The position numbers and the translations under genes are program-made. This document shows positions 25,259 through 33,397 of a stretch of 64,000 nucleotides of DNA, piece by piece. Position 1 is the stretch's first letter, and each line of letters opens with the position of its first letter. The DNA is taken from contig OY781889.1 of the NCBI GenBank assembly GCA_963677185.1, forward strand, positions 2,976,001-3,040,000, in the 5' to 3' direction. Source of the DNA: G963677185 sp963677185. Its GTDB lineage: Bacteria; Bacillota; Syntrophomonadia; Syntrophomonadales; Syntrophomonadaceae. Under the pieces are notes generated by a model, which did no database searches, had not been told where the DNA came from, and saw only the letters and a list, made by a program, of their open reading frames with translations.

Positions 25259-26716
25259 CTACACTATTAGTAATATACTCAAATCATTGAGACCCTTCAC
25301 AAGTTCCTGTTCCAATTTCCTAATCCGCCCCAGTATAACCTGCGGCGCCTCATACTCCACTTCATCATGCACCAGTTCCTTGTACCGGTTAATCGACAGG
25401 TCATAACCATTGCCCACTATCTCGTCTTTTGGAACGCAAAAAGACCGTTCTATGCGAGACCTCGCCGTTTCATCCTCCAGGTCGTGGAAGCGCGCGATAA
25501 TGTCCGGTATCTCATTGGCTTCGATGGGATTGCGCTTGTCATCCAGCGAGTATCCATCGGCCTTCATATCGTAGAACCAAACATTGTCAGTACCGCCCGC
25601 TCCTGTTTTCGTAAAGACGATAACCGCTGTGGATACACCAGCGTAAGGCTTGAATACTCCTGAAGGCATCGAAATAACCGCTTCCAGACGGTGTTTCTCA
25701 ATCAGGTGTTCGCGCAATTTTTTGTGGGCGTTGGAACTTCCGAATAAAACACCGTCCGGAACGATGGTGGCACAGCGCCCGCCGGTTTTCAGCATGCGGA
25801 GCATCAAAGCCACGAAAAGCAATTCTGTCTTTTTCGTTTTGGTCACCTTAAGCAGGTCGGCTGATACAGCTTCATTATCCAATGAACCTTTGAAGGGCGG
25901 ATTGGCCAGAATCAGCGTATACTTGGAATTGTCGGTATTCACTTCCGACAACGAATCCCGGTATTCAATATTGGGATTATCCACCCCGTGCAGCATCATG
26001 TTCATGGCTCCGATTCGGAGCATAGTGCGGTCCATATCGAATCCATAGAACATGGTGTTGTTAAAATGCTCCTTTAAGTGGGCATCATAGAACAAATCAG
26101 CATGGTTTTCCCGCAAATATTCGTTGGCGGCTACCAGGAATCCGGCCGAGCCTGCAGCCGGGTCGGCAATGATATCCTCTGGTCCAGGCTTCATCAGCTC
26201 CACCATCATCTTGATGATGTGCCGGGGAGTTCTGAACTGCCCATTGGTACCGGCGGTGGCCACTTTAGACAGCAGATATTCGTACAGGTCGCCCTTGGTA
26301 TCCCGGTCGTTCATGGGAACCTCTTCGAGACCAGTCACAATCTTTTCCAACATTTGCGGGGTGGGGATCATAAAGATGGCATCAGCCATGTATTTGGAAT
26401 AGGCTGATTCTTTGTCCCCATGCAAGCTTTTTATAAAAGGAAAGACTTCTTCGGATATGATCTTATACATTTTGGCGGCTGCCAGGCTTTTGAACTGCCC
26501 CCAGCGCCAGTTCTGGTGTTCAGGTGGGAAGATAGGCTCGAACGGCACGCCCAATATGCTGGCTTCCTTTTCTTTGAGCGTCTCAACTTCGTCCAAGCCC
26601 TTTATAAAAAGCAAATAAGTAATTTGCTCAATGACCGATAACGGATTCGTGATCCCTCCGGTCCAGAAAGTCTCCCAGATCTTATCTATTTTATTGCGTA
26701 TTTCTCCTACCAGCAT
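25259..26716 (-). CDS. hsdM: Type I restriction-modification methyltransferase (HsdM)
   Basis: A 485-aa adenine-N6 methyltransferase. The AdoMet motif is ADPAAGSAGFLVAA and the catalytic motif IV is LILANPPFKG; the N-terminal helical HsdM domain precedes them (LVGEIRNKIDKIWETFW). The start is ATG at 26716 with GGAGG 5 nt upstream, 12 codons inside the longest frame. It forms the M2S1 methylase with HsdS and protects host DNA. Gene order and 51-bp spacing to hsdS show one operon starting here. The upstream region holds a recombinase remnant, so the promoter probably lies within 26720-26800. Confidence 0.94.
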   Translation of the reverse strand: MLVGEIRNKIDKIWETFWTGGITNPLSVIEQITYLLFIKGLDEVETLKEKEASILGVPFEPIFPPEHQNWRWGQFKSLAAAKMYKIISEEVFPFIKSLHGDKESAYSKYMADAIFMIPTPQMLEKIVTGLEEVPMNDRDTKGDLYEYLLSKVATAGTNGQFRTPRHIIKMMVELMKPGPEDIIADPAAGSAGFLVAANEYLRENHADLFYDAHLKEHFNNTMFYGFDMDRTMLRIGAMNMMLHGVDNPNIEYRDSLSEVNTDNSKYTLILANPPFKGSLDNEAVSADLLKVTKTKKTELLFVALMLRMLKTGGRCATIVPDGVLFGSSNAHKKLREHLIEKHRLEAVISMPSGVFKPYAGVSTAVIVFTKTGAGGTDNVWFYDMKADGYSLDDKRNPIEANEIPDIIARFHDLEDETARSRIERSFCVPKDEIVGNGYDLSINRYKELVHDEVEYEAPQVILGRIRKLEQELVKGLNDLSILLIV

Positions 26717-27085
26717 TACGTCCTCCATCAACAGAAACATTTTTAATAACACTACAAATAATTTACCACTCTTTGCCAGCAGGGCAAGGAGATATTTGTG
26801 AATATGTAGTCAGCAGAGCTGCCGCTGGAAAAGGCCTCCTTCAATCTCAATGTTGGCCGGGTGGCTGTTTTCCACATAATACTGAGGAACATCGCCCGCA
26901 TTGACTTTCGTTTTCTTGGTCAGGAAATCCACAGTAAAGGTCTTCTGAAGAATCGCATGATTATGTGAAGAACAGACAATCTACGGCACATGATAACGAG
27001 TAGTACTTGTCTCCCCGGCTGAATCACCGTAAACTGTGTTCATGATGTACCGGCTAAATAAAATCTATGCGTGTGAGGTCGTACC
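26717..27085. other. Interval between hsdM and the SEC-C gene
   Basis: This 369-bp stretch between divergent genes holds a serine-recombinase remnant (26810-26959) and otherwise no reading frame with a ribosome site. It must carry the promoters of hsdM and of the SEC-C gene. I see no clear -35/-10 pair for either. Confidence 0.45.
26810..26959 (-). pseudogene. Remnant of a large serine recombinase
   Basis: About 50 codons, ending in TGA at 26812-26810, read AILQKTFTVDFLTKKTKVNA followed by GDVPQYYVENSHPANIE. This is the typical segment at the end of the Recombinase domain of clostridial large serine recombinases (QKTxTVDFLTKK, then VPQYYVExSHPxII), but the rest of the gene is missing and the segment changes abruptly after HPANIE. 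It is a truncated leftover of an integrase or of a recombinase-bearing element and supports a mobile origin for the island. Confidence 0.65.
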
Positions 27086-28258
27086 ATGGCAAACCAAGTG
27101 AACAGGACTGATTTGGAAACGGCTATTCTTGATGTCGTCAGAAGAATGAATATTGAAAATGCTATCCACAGCGTTCCAGTGTATTCTCTCAAGGAAATCC
27201 TGGAATTTAAAAATGTTACGATACTGCGGAAAATAGGCAAAGAACTGCATGTAAAATACTACAGCAAGCTTTCCAAACCGGACCTGATACAAGCCATTGC
27301 CGAGAATTTGATTCGAACCGATAACCTCCGCAATTGCCTCAACATCCTTGATGAACAGGAATGGAACTTCTTTCACGAAGCCGCAAGTCAGGTGAACTAC
27401 CAGGCCGAAGTTGTCTTTGACGATTGGTATATTAAGGCTCAAATCATGATGTTGCTTCAGTGCTTCTATCATGATAATGAACTGTATTATGTGGTTCCCG
27501 ATGAAATCAAAGCTGGATATATGGAACTGGTCAGCAACGGTTTTCTGGAAGACCAGAACTTCCGCATCCTGATCAACAACTATGCAATTGCCGCCGTTAA
27601 CCTCTACGGCGTCATCGGCCAGGATGAACTGGCTGACATATTCAACAGTCAGAACCAGAGGCAAATCAGCGTTGATGATGTTTTCAGGGCACTGTTGCCC
27701 TATGTTTGCACTGATGCGGGTTATTGCTTCTGGGAAAAATACATTGTCGATCATGAGTTTGCTGATGATGACTATGAATCGGTGCCTTTGCTGGTCGCAA
27801 TCCGCAAAGGCAAGCCGCGCTACACTCCCCCCAAAGACGAATTCCTTAAATACTCGGATTGGGATTATTATGAAACAACCCCTCAGTTGTTGACTCTAAA
27901 AGCCGCCCTATCTGAATATATCTCTGACCCGGAAGTGGTGCTGGATGTCCTTGAAGAGATCTATGATATGTGCGCTGCCGAAGCCAGGATACAGGAGTTC
28001 TTTGATCTGTTGAATTCCGTCGGCGTTAAATTTGGTGGCATGGGCCAGGTGGAGGTTTTGGTCCAGCAAATCATGGACGTGCAGAACAGCACCCGTCTAT
28101 GGAGCAATTTTGGTCATACCCCATCTGAACTTTGTTCTACGGACAAATCCAATCTGATCCCTTTTCCAGCGCGACCAGCATCCGTAGCAAAAATAGGACG
28201 AAATGACCCCTGCCCTTGCGGCAGTGGAAAAAAGTATAAGCAATGCTGTGGCCGATGA
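27086..28258 (+). CDS. SEC-C motif protein, function unknown
   Basis: The 390-aa product has a mostly helical, acidic body that I do not recognise and a C-terminal SEC-C zinc motif, GRNDPCPCGSGKKYKQCCG, with the CxCx8CC ligands. This motif is used by SecA to bind SecB and zinc but is also attached to many unrelated proteins as an interaction tag. The N-terminal region (DLETAILDVVRRMN, then YSLKEILEF) could be a winged-helix or Rho-N-like domain that includes KLSKPDLIQAIAENL. It is in the defence island, divergent from hsdM and upstream of the toxin-antitoxin pair. Start is ATG at 27086 with a weak GAGG 7 nt before it. A role in defence is possible but unproven. Confidence 0.7.
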   Translation: MANQVNRTDLETAILDVVRRMNIENAIHSVPVYSLKEILEFKNVTILRKIGKELHVKYYSKLSKPDLIQAIAENLIRTDNLRNCLNILDEQEWNFFHEAASQVNYQAEVVFDDWYIKAQIMMLLQCFYHDNELYYVVPDEIKAGYMELVSNGFLEDQNFRILINNYAIAAVNLYGVIGQDELADIFNSQNQRQISVDDVFRALLPYVCTDAGYCFWEKYIVDHEFADDDYESVPLLVAIRKGKPRYTPPKDEFLKYSDWDYYETTPQLLTLKAALSEYISDPEVVLDVLEEIYDMCAAEARIQEFFDLLNSVGVKFGGMGQVEVLVQQIMDVQNSTRLWSNFGHTPSELCSTDKSNLIPFPARPASVAKIGRNDPCPCGSGKKYKQCCGR

Positions 28259-28431
28259 ATTATTTTCAGAAACGATTGATGGGATTATTAATTTTTGAAC
28301 CAAAAAGCAAGGACGGCACCGATAAAACGGCTGCTGATGCCAGTTTCGAGTCCTGTACACTACGACTGAAACTTAATAGTCTCATAGATGTTCCCACCGG
28401 CTATATCACCATGAATATCGGTAGAGAACAA

Positions 28432-28440
28432 TGGTATAAT
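28432..28440 (+). promoter_or_regulatory. Extended -10 promoter of the toxin-antitoxin operon
   Basis: TGGTATAAT is an extended -10 about 35 nt before the antitoxin start. The sequence right after it, TTAGGCCATAATAAGGCCAA (28440-28459), contains two GGCC half-sites 7 nt apart and could be the autoregulatory operator. No good -35 is seen. Confidence 0.45.
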
Positions 28441-28474
28441 TAGGCCATAATAAGGCCAACCAAAGGAGTGATAA

Positions 28475-28738
28475 ATGATGCCGCAAATAATACCAATCAA
28501 AGATCTGAAAAACACCAGCGAGATTTCTGAAAGATGCCGCCTGTCCACTGAACCGATATTCATAACCAAGAACGGCTATGGCGATATGGTTATTATGAGC
28601 ATGGAAACCTACGAAAAAACTCTTTTTCTAAATGACGTGTACGGCAAGCTTGAGGCGGCGGAGAAACAGTTTATGGAAGGGCAGGTTCTGGATGGTAATT
28701 CTTCCCTGAAGGGAATCAGACAGAAATATGGGCTGTAA
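28475..28738 (+). CDS. Phd/YefM-type antitoxin
   Basis: An 87-aa antitoxin. The N-terminus (MPQIIPIKDLKNTSEISERC followed by EPIFITKNGYGDMVIMSMET) has the Phd/YefM DNA-binding fold with the strand-turn pattern IFITKNG and the YE.T segment; the C-terminus, expected to be unfolded until it wraps the toxin, holds the toxin-binding helix. Start is ATG behind AAAGGAGTGATAA. It overlaps the toxin gene by 11 bp, the usual antitoxin-first order. It should repress its own promoter with the toxin. Confidence 0.88.
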   Translation: MMPQIIPIKDLKNTSEISERCRLSTEPIFITKNGYGDMVIMSMETYEKTLFLNDVYGKLEAAEKQFMEGQVLDGNSSLKGIRQKYGL

Positions 28739-29039
28739 ACTGATCGTATCGGAATTGGCTGACCGGGATTTGAATGAAATAATCGGATATATCATGTACG
28801 ACCTCAAGAGCCCTGATGCTGCTACCAACTTGCTGGATGAAATTGAAGCCTGTTATGACAACCTCAAGACCAATCCCCTTATGTATGCGAAGTGTTCCGA
28901 TATGCGATTGGCGAAGGCTGGCTATCGCAAAGCTTTAATCAAAAATTATTTACTCATCTATCGATTTGAAGAAAGCCTGAATGCGGTTCAAGTGGCGAGA
29001 ATCTTTTACGGCGGCCGCAATTATGGGGAATTGCTGTAA
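28728..29039 (+). CDS. RelE/ParE-type toxin
   Basis: A 103-aa toxin of the RelE/ParE superfamily: LIVSELADRDLNEIIGYI, then PLMYAKCSDMR and the C-terminal KNYLLIYRFEES with VARIFYGGRNY. The pattern YR...V.RIFYGGRNY is that of RelE-like ribosome-dependent mRNA interferases, but ParE (gyrase) members share the fold, and I cannot decide from sequence alone. The gene follows and overlaps its antitoxin. Such pairs often stabilise islands. No later stop or frameshift disrupts it. Confidence 0.85.
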   Translation: MGCKLIVSELADRDLNEIIGYIMYDLKSPDAATNLLDEIEACYDNLKTNPLMYAKCSDMRLAKAGYRKALIKNYLLIYRFEESLNAVQVARIFYGGRNYGELL

Positions 29040-29366
29040 AACGTGCTCTTATTCGTAGCGGATCATCCAACATGAATACTGAACAAGCGTTCGGCATGGA
29101 CCATGCAGCACCTTATAATTATTCCTCCCGGCTTTGGCTCCTATATACTCAACCAATCAGCGGGTGGCCCGGCTAGCATATCGCTATTCGCCCTTAATAT
29201 GGCACTGTTTCCTCTTAATACCATATTTCGGCTCCAAATGACCCGCTTCCACCCCTGAAAACGCCAAAATCCACCAATAAATGGTGGATTCCTTGTATCA
29301 ATAAGCATCATTAAGGATACCCCGACGATCTCCAGCTTCACGAAACCATGGATGCTTCCGGTCGCG
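29040..29366. other. Gene-free right end of the island
   Basis: No credible gene. The minus-strand stretch 29200-29280 (GGCGTTTTCAGGGGTGG, then GCGGGTCATTTGGAGCC) looks to me like a decayed transposon end of IS21 type, because those elements carry GGATCATTTTGA-like repeats; the match is from memory and weak. A local inverted repeat AATCCACCA/TGGTGGATT lies at 29270-29289. Confidence 0.35.
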
Positions 29367-29436
29367 GGATAAGAAAAACATTAAAACGTCCATTATCCAA
29401 CAATGAACAATGGACGTTTTTTGTTTTTCTAATGGT
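29367..29436. repeat. Right copy of the island-flanking direct repeat
   Basis: This 70-bp stretch, directly after the tRNA-Ala gene in its transcription direction, matches 18233-18293. It carries the tRNA terminator hairpin (29383-29420) and ends with the tRNA ACCA. The two copies bracket about 11.1 kb of defence genes. Confidence 0.75.
29383..29420 (-). terminator. Terminator of the tRNA-Ala gene
   Basis: A 12-bp stem (AAAACGTCCATT and its complement at 29383-29394 and 29409-29420) with a 14-nt loop follows the tRNA by 12 nt; the minus-strand RNA continues with U-rich sequence. Confidence 0.75.
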
Positions 29437-29508
29437 GGAGACGAGGGGACTCGAACCCCTGACCCCCTCGTTGCGAACGAGGTGCTCTCCCAGCTGAGCC
29501 ACGCCCCC
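29433..29508 (-). tRNA. tRNA-Ala (anticodon CGC)
   Basis: A 76-nt tRNA with encoded CCA. Acceptor GGGGGCG pairs with CGTCTCC (two G-U pairs), the D-arm is GCTC/GAGC, the anticodon stem is CCTCG/CGAGG with loop TTCGCAA, so the anticodon is CGC for the GCG alanine codon. The T-arm is GGGGT/TCCCC-like around TTCGAGT. Discriminator base is A. It adjoins the right-hand copy of the island repeat. Confidence 0.95.
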
Positions 29509-29652
29509 ATAACGCCAATAATTATAGCACAATTGCACAACATGCCAAGCGTTTTTCTTCCGGGCGGCAGCAAGGCCGGGCCGGTTAAAAAACTCGAGAA
29601 AGCGGCAATTTGTGATAGAATATGTACACATAATATCAAAGGAGGGCGCTAT

Positions 29653-30201
29653 ATGAGTAAATACAGATTGAACGCTCCGGATTGCCTGCTGGTGGTCATC
29701 GATCTGCAGGAGCGCTTGATGGTGGCCATGAAAGACCGCGACAAAGTGATTAAAAATACTAATATACTGTTGACGGCTGCCGATTTATTTGGAATTCCGG
29801 TCATCGTTACTGAACAATACCCCCGGGGCCTGGGACCCACTGAACAAGCCATTAAGGATAATCTTAAAGAGTATATGTATATAGAAAAGACCCTTTTTTC
29901 CGCCTGCACTCCGGAATTCAATAAAATGGTGGCGGACAGCGGCCGGAAAACTATCCTCATTGCCGGTAGTGAAACCCATGTTTGTGTTTATCAAACCACC
30001 CGGGAACTCTGTGATTCCGGTTTTAATGTGCATTTGGTAAAGGATGCTGTCTGTTCACGCTTCGATGACAACTACGAAAACGGCCTGTCCCTGATGCACG
30101 ACCGGGGAGCCGTAATAACCAACACGGAAACAGTTATTTTTGATTTATTAAAGGAAGCTGGCGGTCCGGCTTTTAAAACCCTTTCGGCGTTGATTAAATA
30201 A
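29653..30201 (+). CDS. Isochorismatase-family cysteine hydrolase
   Basis: A 182-aa hydrolase of the isochorismatase-like alpha/beta fold. The catalytic triad residues are visible: Asp in VVIDLQERL (about residue 17), Lys in YIEKTLFSAC, and Cys in AGSETHVCVYQT, with the preceding cis-peptide pattern. Start is ATG at 29653 behind GGAGGG; the longer frame starts inside the tRNA and is spurious. Members cleave amides or enol ethers (nicotinamide, isochorismate, biuret and others) and the substrate here is unknown; homologues of this size are often annotated as hydrolases only. The enoyl-CoA hydratase gene follows 35 bp downstream. Confidence 0.88.
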   Translation: MSKYRLNAPDCLLVVIDLQERLMVAMKDRDKVIKNTNILLTAADLFGIPVIVTEQYPRGLGPTEQAIKDNLKEYMYIEKTLFSACTPEFNKMVADSGRKTILIAGSETHVCVYQTTRELCDSGFNVHLVKDAVCSRFDDNYENGLSLMHDRGAVITNTETVIFDLLKEAGGPAFKTLSALIK

Positions 30202-30236
30202 AATATACATCATCAGGATAGTTCGGAGGAACGCAT

Positions 30237-31010
30237 ATGAGCCTAATCAACTATCGTAAAAAAGGTGATATCGGCATCTTAAGCCTGGACAACGCTGCCA
30301 ATTGGAATGTGGTCGGGGACCAGTTCCTGAACGAACTGGAAACGCATCAAAATAAAATCGACAAGGACAAAACCGTTCGGGTCCTCTTAATCAAGCAAAG
30401 TGGTGATCATTTCTGTGCTGGATTCGACGTAAGCTATCTGAAAACTGTGAGTTCCAGTTATATTCTTGACAATTTGTCCTGGCTTCAGAAGCTGTACAGC
30501 CGCTGGCAGGAAATGCCTTTCCCGGTAATAGCCTCAGTAAAAGGCGTGTGCTATGGTTCGGGAATGGAACTGATTCTGGGCTGCGATCTGCGCATCGCCG
30601 CCGACAATGCTCGCTTTGCCATACCAGAGGTAAGATTTGGCCTGGCTCCGGATATGGGAGGCACATCGCGCCTTACGCGGCTGGTTGGTCCGGGACAGGC
30701 CAAGCGGCTTATCATGTTGTGCGAAGAAATAGGCGCGGAAGAAGCCCTGCGTATCGGTTTAATTGAGAAAATGGTCAAAACAGAACAACTGGATGAGCAA
30801 GCCATGAAGATGGCCGAGAAACTGGCCAGCCTGGCTCCGATCGGCCTGCGATTTGCTAAAAAGGGCATCAATGTCGCGGCGGAAAGCAGTCTGCATTCCG
30901 CCATGCTTTTTGAACAGGCCCAGTCAACCTTCTGCTGCGGCACTTACGACCTGCAGGAGGGTGTGGCAGCTTTTCTGGAGAAACGCAACGCCGAATACAA
31001 GGGGAGATAG
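30237..31010 (+). CDS. Enoyl-CoA hydratase/isomerase-family protein
   Basis: A 257-aa crotonase-fold protein. It has the first oxyanion-hole segment SGDHFCAGFDVSYL and the second, GVCYGSGMELILGCDLRIA, with the helical tail of the family. The two catalytic Glu of typical hydratases should be near Glu in SGMELILG and PEVRFGLAPDMGG; one is present, and the second position looks like Glu in PEVRFG. It could hydrate an enoyl-CoA, or isomerise it, in beta-oxidation of short-chain fatty acids as expected for a syntrophic bacterium, but other crotonase reactions fit as well. Start ATG at 30237 follows GGAGGAACGCAT. Confidence 0.88.
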   Translation: MSLINYRKKGDIGILSLDNAANWNVVGDQFLNELETHQNKIDKDKTVRVLLIKQSGDHFCAGFDVSYLKTVSSSYILDNLSWLQKLYSRWQEMPFPVIASVKGVCYGSGMELILGCDLRIAADNARFAIPEVRFGLAPDMGGTSRLTRLVGPGQAKRLIMLCEEIGAEEALRIGLIEKMVKTEQLDEQAMKMAEKLASLAPIGLRFAKKGINVAAESSLHSAMLFEQAQSTFCCGTYDLQEGVAAFLEKRNAEYKGR

Positions 31011-31190
31011 GCCATCTATAGATATTGGTTTATCTCTTATTATCTTGACATTTTACACTAAAGTAATATAAAATTAGCTGTCAATTTACATTGCAGTGGT
31101 AACATCGTTAATAATTGCAAGGGTAGCGGCATGACTGGGCACAGGAATGCCGTTAATTTTTGCCTGTATTAGAGGAGTGTAACGTATTAT

Positions 31191-33209
31191 ATGATTGCAG
31201 ACATCCGCAACATCGGAATAATTGCCCATATCGACGCTGGCAAGACCACAACCACGGAACGTATTCTTTATTATACGGGCCGAACCCACAAAATTGGGGA
31301 AACTCATGACGGTGAAAGCGTTATGGATTACCTGCCCTATGAAAAAGAGCGCGGTATAACCGTTACTTCGGCAGCAACCAAGTGCCTGTGGAGAAACACA
31401 AACATTAATATTATTGATACGCCCGGCCATGTGGATTTCACCGCCGAAGTTGAAAGAAGCCTGCGCATCCTGGATGGAGCGGTGGTTATTTTCTGTGCCA
31501 AGGGCGGAGTGGAGCCGCAATCCGAGACGGTATGGCGGCAGGCCAATAAGTACCGGGTGCCGCGCATTTCTTATGTTAATAAGATGGATGCGGTGGGCGC
31601 TGATTTCCTGAGGGTTGTGGATCAGATCAAGAACCGTCTGGGGGCCAATCCCCTGGTAATCTCCATGCCGGTATTTAAGGACGATAGTTTCACTGGAATT
31701 ATTGACCTGGTTAAAATGAAATTCTTTACTTTTGCAGGTCCCTGGGGAACAGACATTGAAGAAACCACTATTCCTGATGATTTCCTGGCTGAAGCAACTC
31801 GTCTGAACCTGGAACTGGTGGAGAGTCTGGCCGAGAACAGCGAAGAAATGCTGGAAAAGTATTACAACAACGAGACTATTAGCGCAGATGAGCTTATGGC
31901 CGTAATTCGCACCGGCACCATTGACGGCCGGATGGTGCCAGTTATATGTGGTTCATCCTACCGCAATATAGGGGTGCAGATGCTTTTGGACGCCATTGTA
32001 GATTATTTGCCCTCTCCGCTGGAAGGCGAACCTGTACATGGAATTGATTTGAACACGGGCGAGGAAATGGTAGTCGAACCCGATCCGGATGCAGATTTTT
32101 CCGCCCTGGTTTTCAAGATTGTTAGCGACCGTCATGTAGGCAAGCTGGCTTTCGCCCGGGTTTATTCCGGACGCCTGAAAGCGGGCAGTTATGTATATAA
32201 TTCCGCCAAGAACAGAAAAGAGCGGGTCGGACGGCTGGTGAAAATGCACGCCGCCCACCGCGAAGAAATAGATGGAATCGAAGCCGGTGACATTGCCGCA
32301 TTTATCGGCCTTAAGGACGTGACCACCGGCGATACTCTTTGTGTTGAAGGCCATTCCATACTGCTTGAGTCCATTGACTTCCCCGAGCCGGTCATCCAGA
32401 TCGCTGTCGAGCCTAAAACCCAATCGGATCAACAGAAGATCACCGAAGCCCTGGCCAAGATTTCAGCCGAGGATCCTACATTTAAAATTTCCTATAACAA
32501 TGAAACCGGCCAGACATTAATATCGGGCATGGGCGAACTGCATCTGGAAATTATAACCGAAAGGCTTTCCCGTGAATTCAACGTGGATATTAACATCGGC
32601 CAGCCCCAGGTGGCCTATAAGGAAACCATCAGCCGCGCAGCCACTTACGAAGCCCGCTATGTCAAACAAACTGGCGGCAGGGGTCAGTTCGGTCATGTAG
32701 TCATCCAATTGGAACCCGGTGAAGGCTTTATTTTTGAAAATAAAATTGTCGGAGGTGTGGTGCCTCGCGAATATGTCCCCGCTGTTGAAGCCGGGATCAA
32801 ACAATCGCTGGAAGAAGGAGTACTAAAGGGTCATCCGGTTATCAACGTCAAGGCCACCCTGTTGGACGGCTCATATCATGAGGTTGATTCATCAGAAATG
32901 TCCTTCAAGATGGCTGGCCTTATCGCTGGACGGGAATGCCTGCGCAAAGCAGGTCCCAAGCTGCTTGAGCCGGTCATGAAGGTGGAGGTAACGACTCCAG
33001 AAGAATTCACCGGTGGAATCATCGGCAGCCTGAATAACCGGCGGGGCCGCATTGAAACCATGGAAATGGAGGGTTCGACCCAGATGATCAGAGCGCAGGT
33101 TCCGCTGGCCGAAATGTTCGGGTATTCCACAACATTGCGCTCACTCAGCCAGGGTCGGGCAGCCTTTTCTATGGAGTTTTCACAGTACGAAGAACGGCGG
33201 CTGGATTAA
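31191..33209 (+). CDS. fusA: Elongation factor G paralogue
   Basis: This 672-aa translational GTPase has the G1 motif AHIDAGKTTT, G2 region KERGITVTSAAT, G3 DTPGHVDF and G4 NKMD, followed by the EF-G domains II to V (PQVAYKETI near the domain IV start, VEVTTPEEFTGGIIG in domain V). It is slightly shorter than canonical EF-G (about 690-700 aa) and is not next to rpsL/rpsG/tuf, so it is probably a second EF-G copy, of the kind that can act in ribosome recycling or under stress. A TetM-type ribosomal protection protein is less likely because the domain II-V sequence is EF-G-like. Ribosome site GAGGAG precedes the ATG by 13 nt. Confidence 0.9.
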   Translation: MIADIRNIGIIAHIDAGKTTTTERILYYTGRTHKIGETHDGESVMDYLPYEKERGITVTSAATKCLWRNTNINIIDTPGHVDFTAEVERSLRILDGAVVIFCAKGGVEPQSETVWRQANKYRVPRISYVNKMDAVGADFLRVVDQIKNRLGANPLVISMPVFKDDSFTGIIDLVKMKFFTFAGPWGTDIEETTIPDDFLAEATRLNLELVESLAENSEEMLEKYYNNETISADELMAVIRTGTIDGRMVPVICGSSYRNIGVQMLLDAIVDYLPSPLEGEPVHGIDLNTGEEMVVEPDPDADFSALVFKIVSDRHVGKLAFARVYSGRLKAGSYVYNSAKNRKERVGRLVKMHAAHREEIDGIEAGDIAAFIGLKDVTTGDTLCVEGHSILLESIDFPEPVIQIAVEPKTQSDQQKITEALAKISAEDPTFKISYNNETGQTLISGMGELHLEIITERLSREFNVDINIGQPQVAYKETISRAATYEARYVKQTGGRGQFGHVVIQLEPGEGFIFENKIVGGVVPREYVPAVEAGIKQSLEEGVLKGHPVINVKATLLDGSYHEVDSSEMSFKMAGLIAGRECLRKAGPKLLEPVMKVEVTTPEEFTGGIIGSLNNRRGRIETMEMEGSTQMIRAQVPLAEMFGYSTTLRSLSQGRAAFSMEFSQYEERRLD

Positions 33210-33229
33210 CCGCCTTACTGCACCAGTTA

Positions 33230-33265
33230 TCCGGGCTCCTGATATTTGCAGGACCCGGATTTTTA
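33230..33265 (+). terminator. Rho-independent terminator after the EF-G gene
   Basis: TCCGGG plus TCCTG pair with CAGGA plus CCCGGA around an ATATTTG loop with one bulged base, and five Ts follow. It lies about 20 nt past the EF-G stop. Confidence 0.8.
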
Positions 33266-33397
33266 TTGCGCAACAATCAGTATCCAGGCTTATGATTATA
33301 AATATTCTATATATTGAAACCTATTTTCATTTGCATTGGAGACCCTTAATCACTACAATTGTTTGTGATTGGATTACTCATATCAGGAGGAATGAAA

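Noticed and set aside
27065..27754. 229-aa minus-strand frame opposite the SEC-C gene
   Set aside because: Antisense of a gene with a clear SEC-C motif; no ribosome site.
29410..29652. Longer start for the isochorismatase-type gene
   Set aside because: The extension runs through the tRNA-Ala gene and its flank; GGAGGG and ATG at 29653 give the real start.
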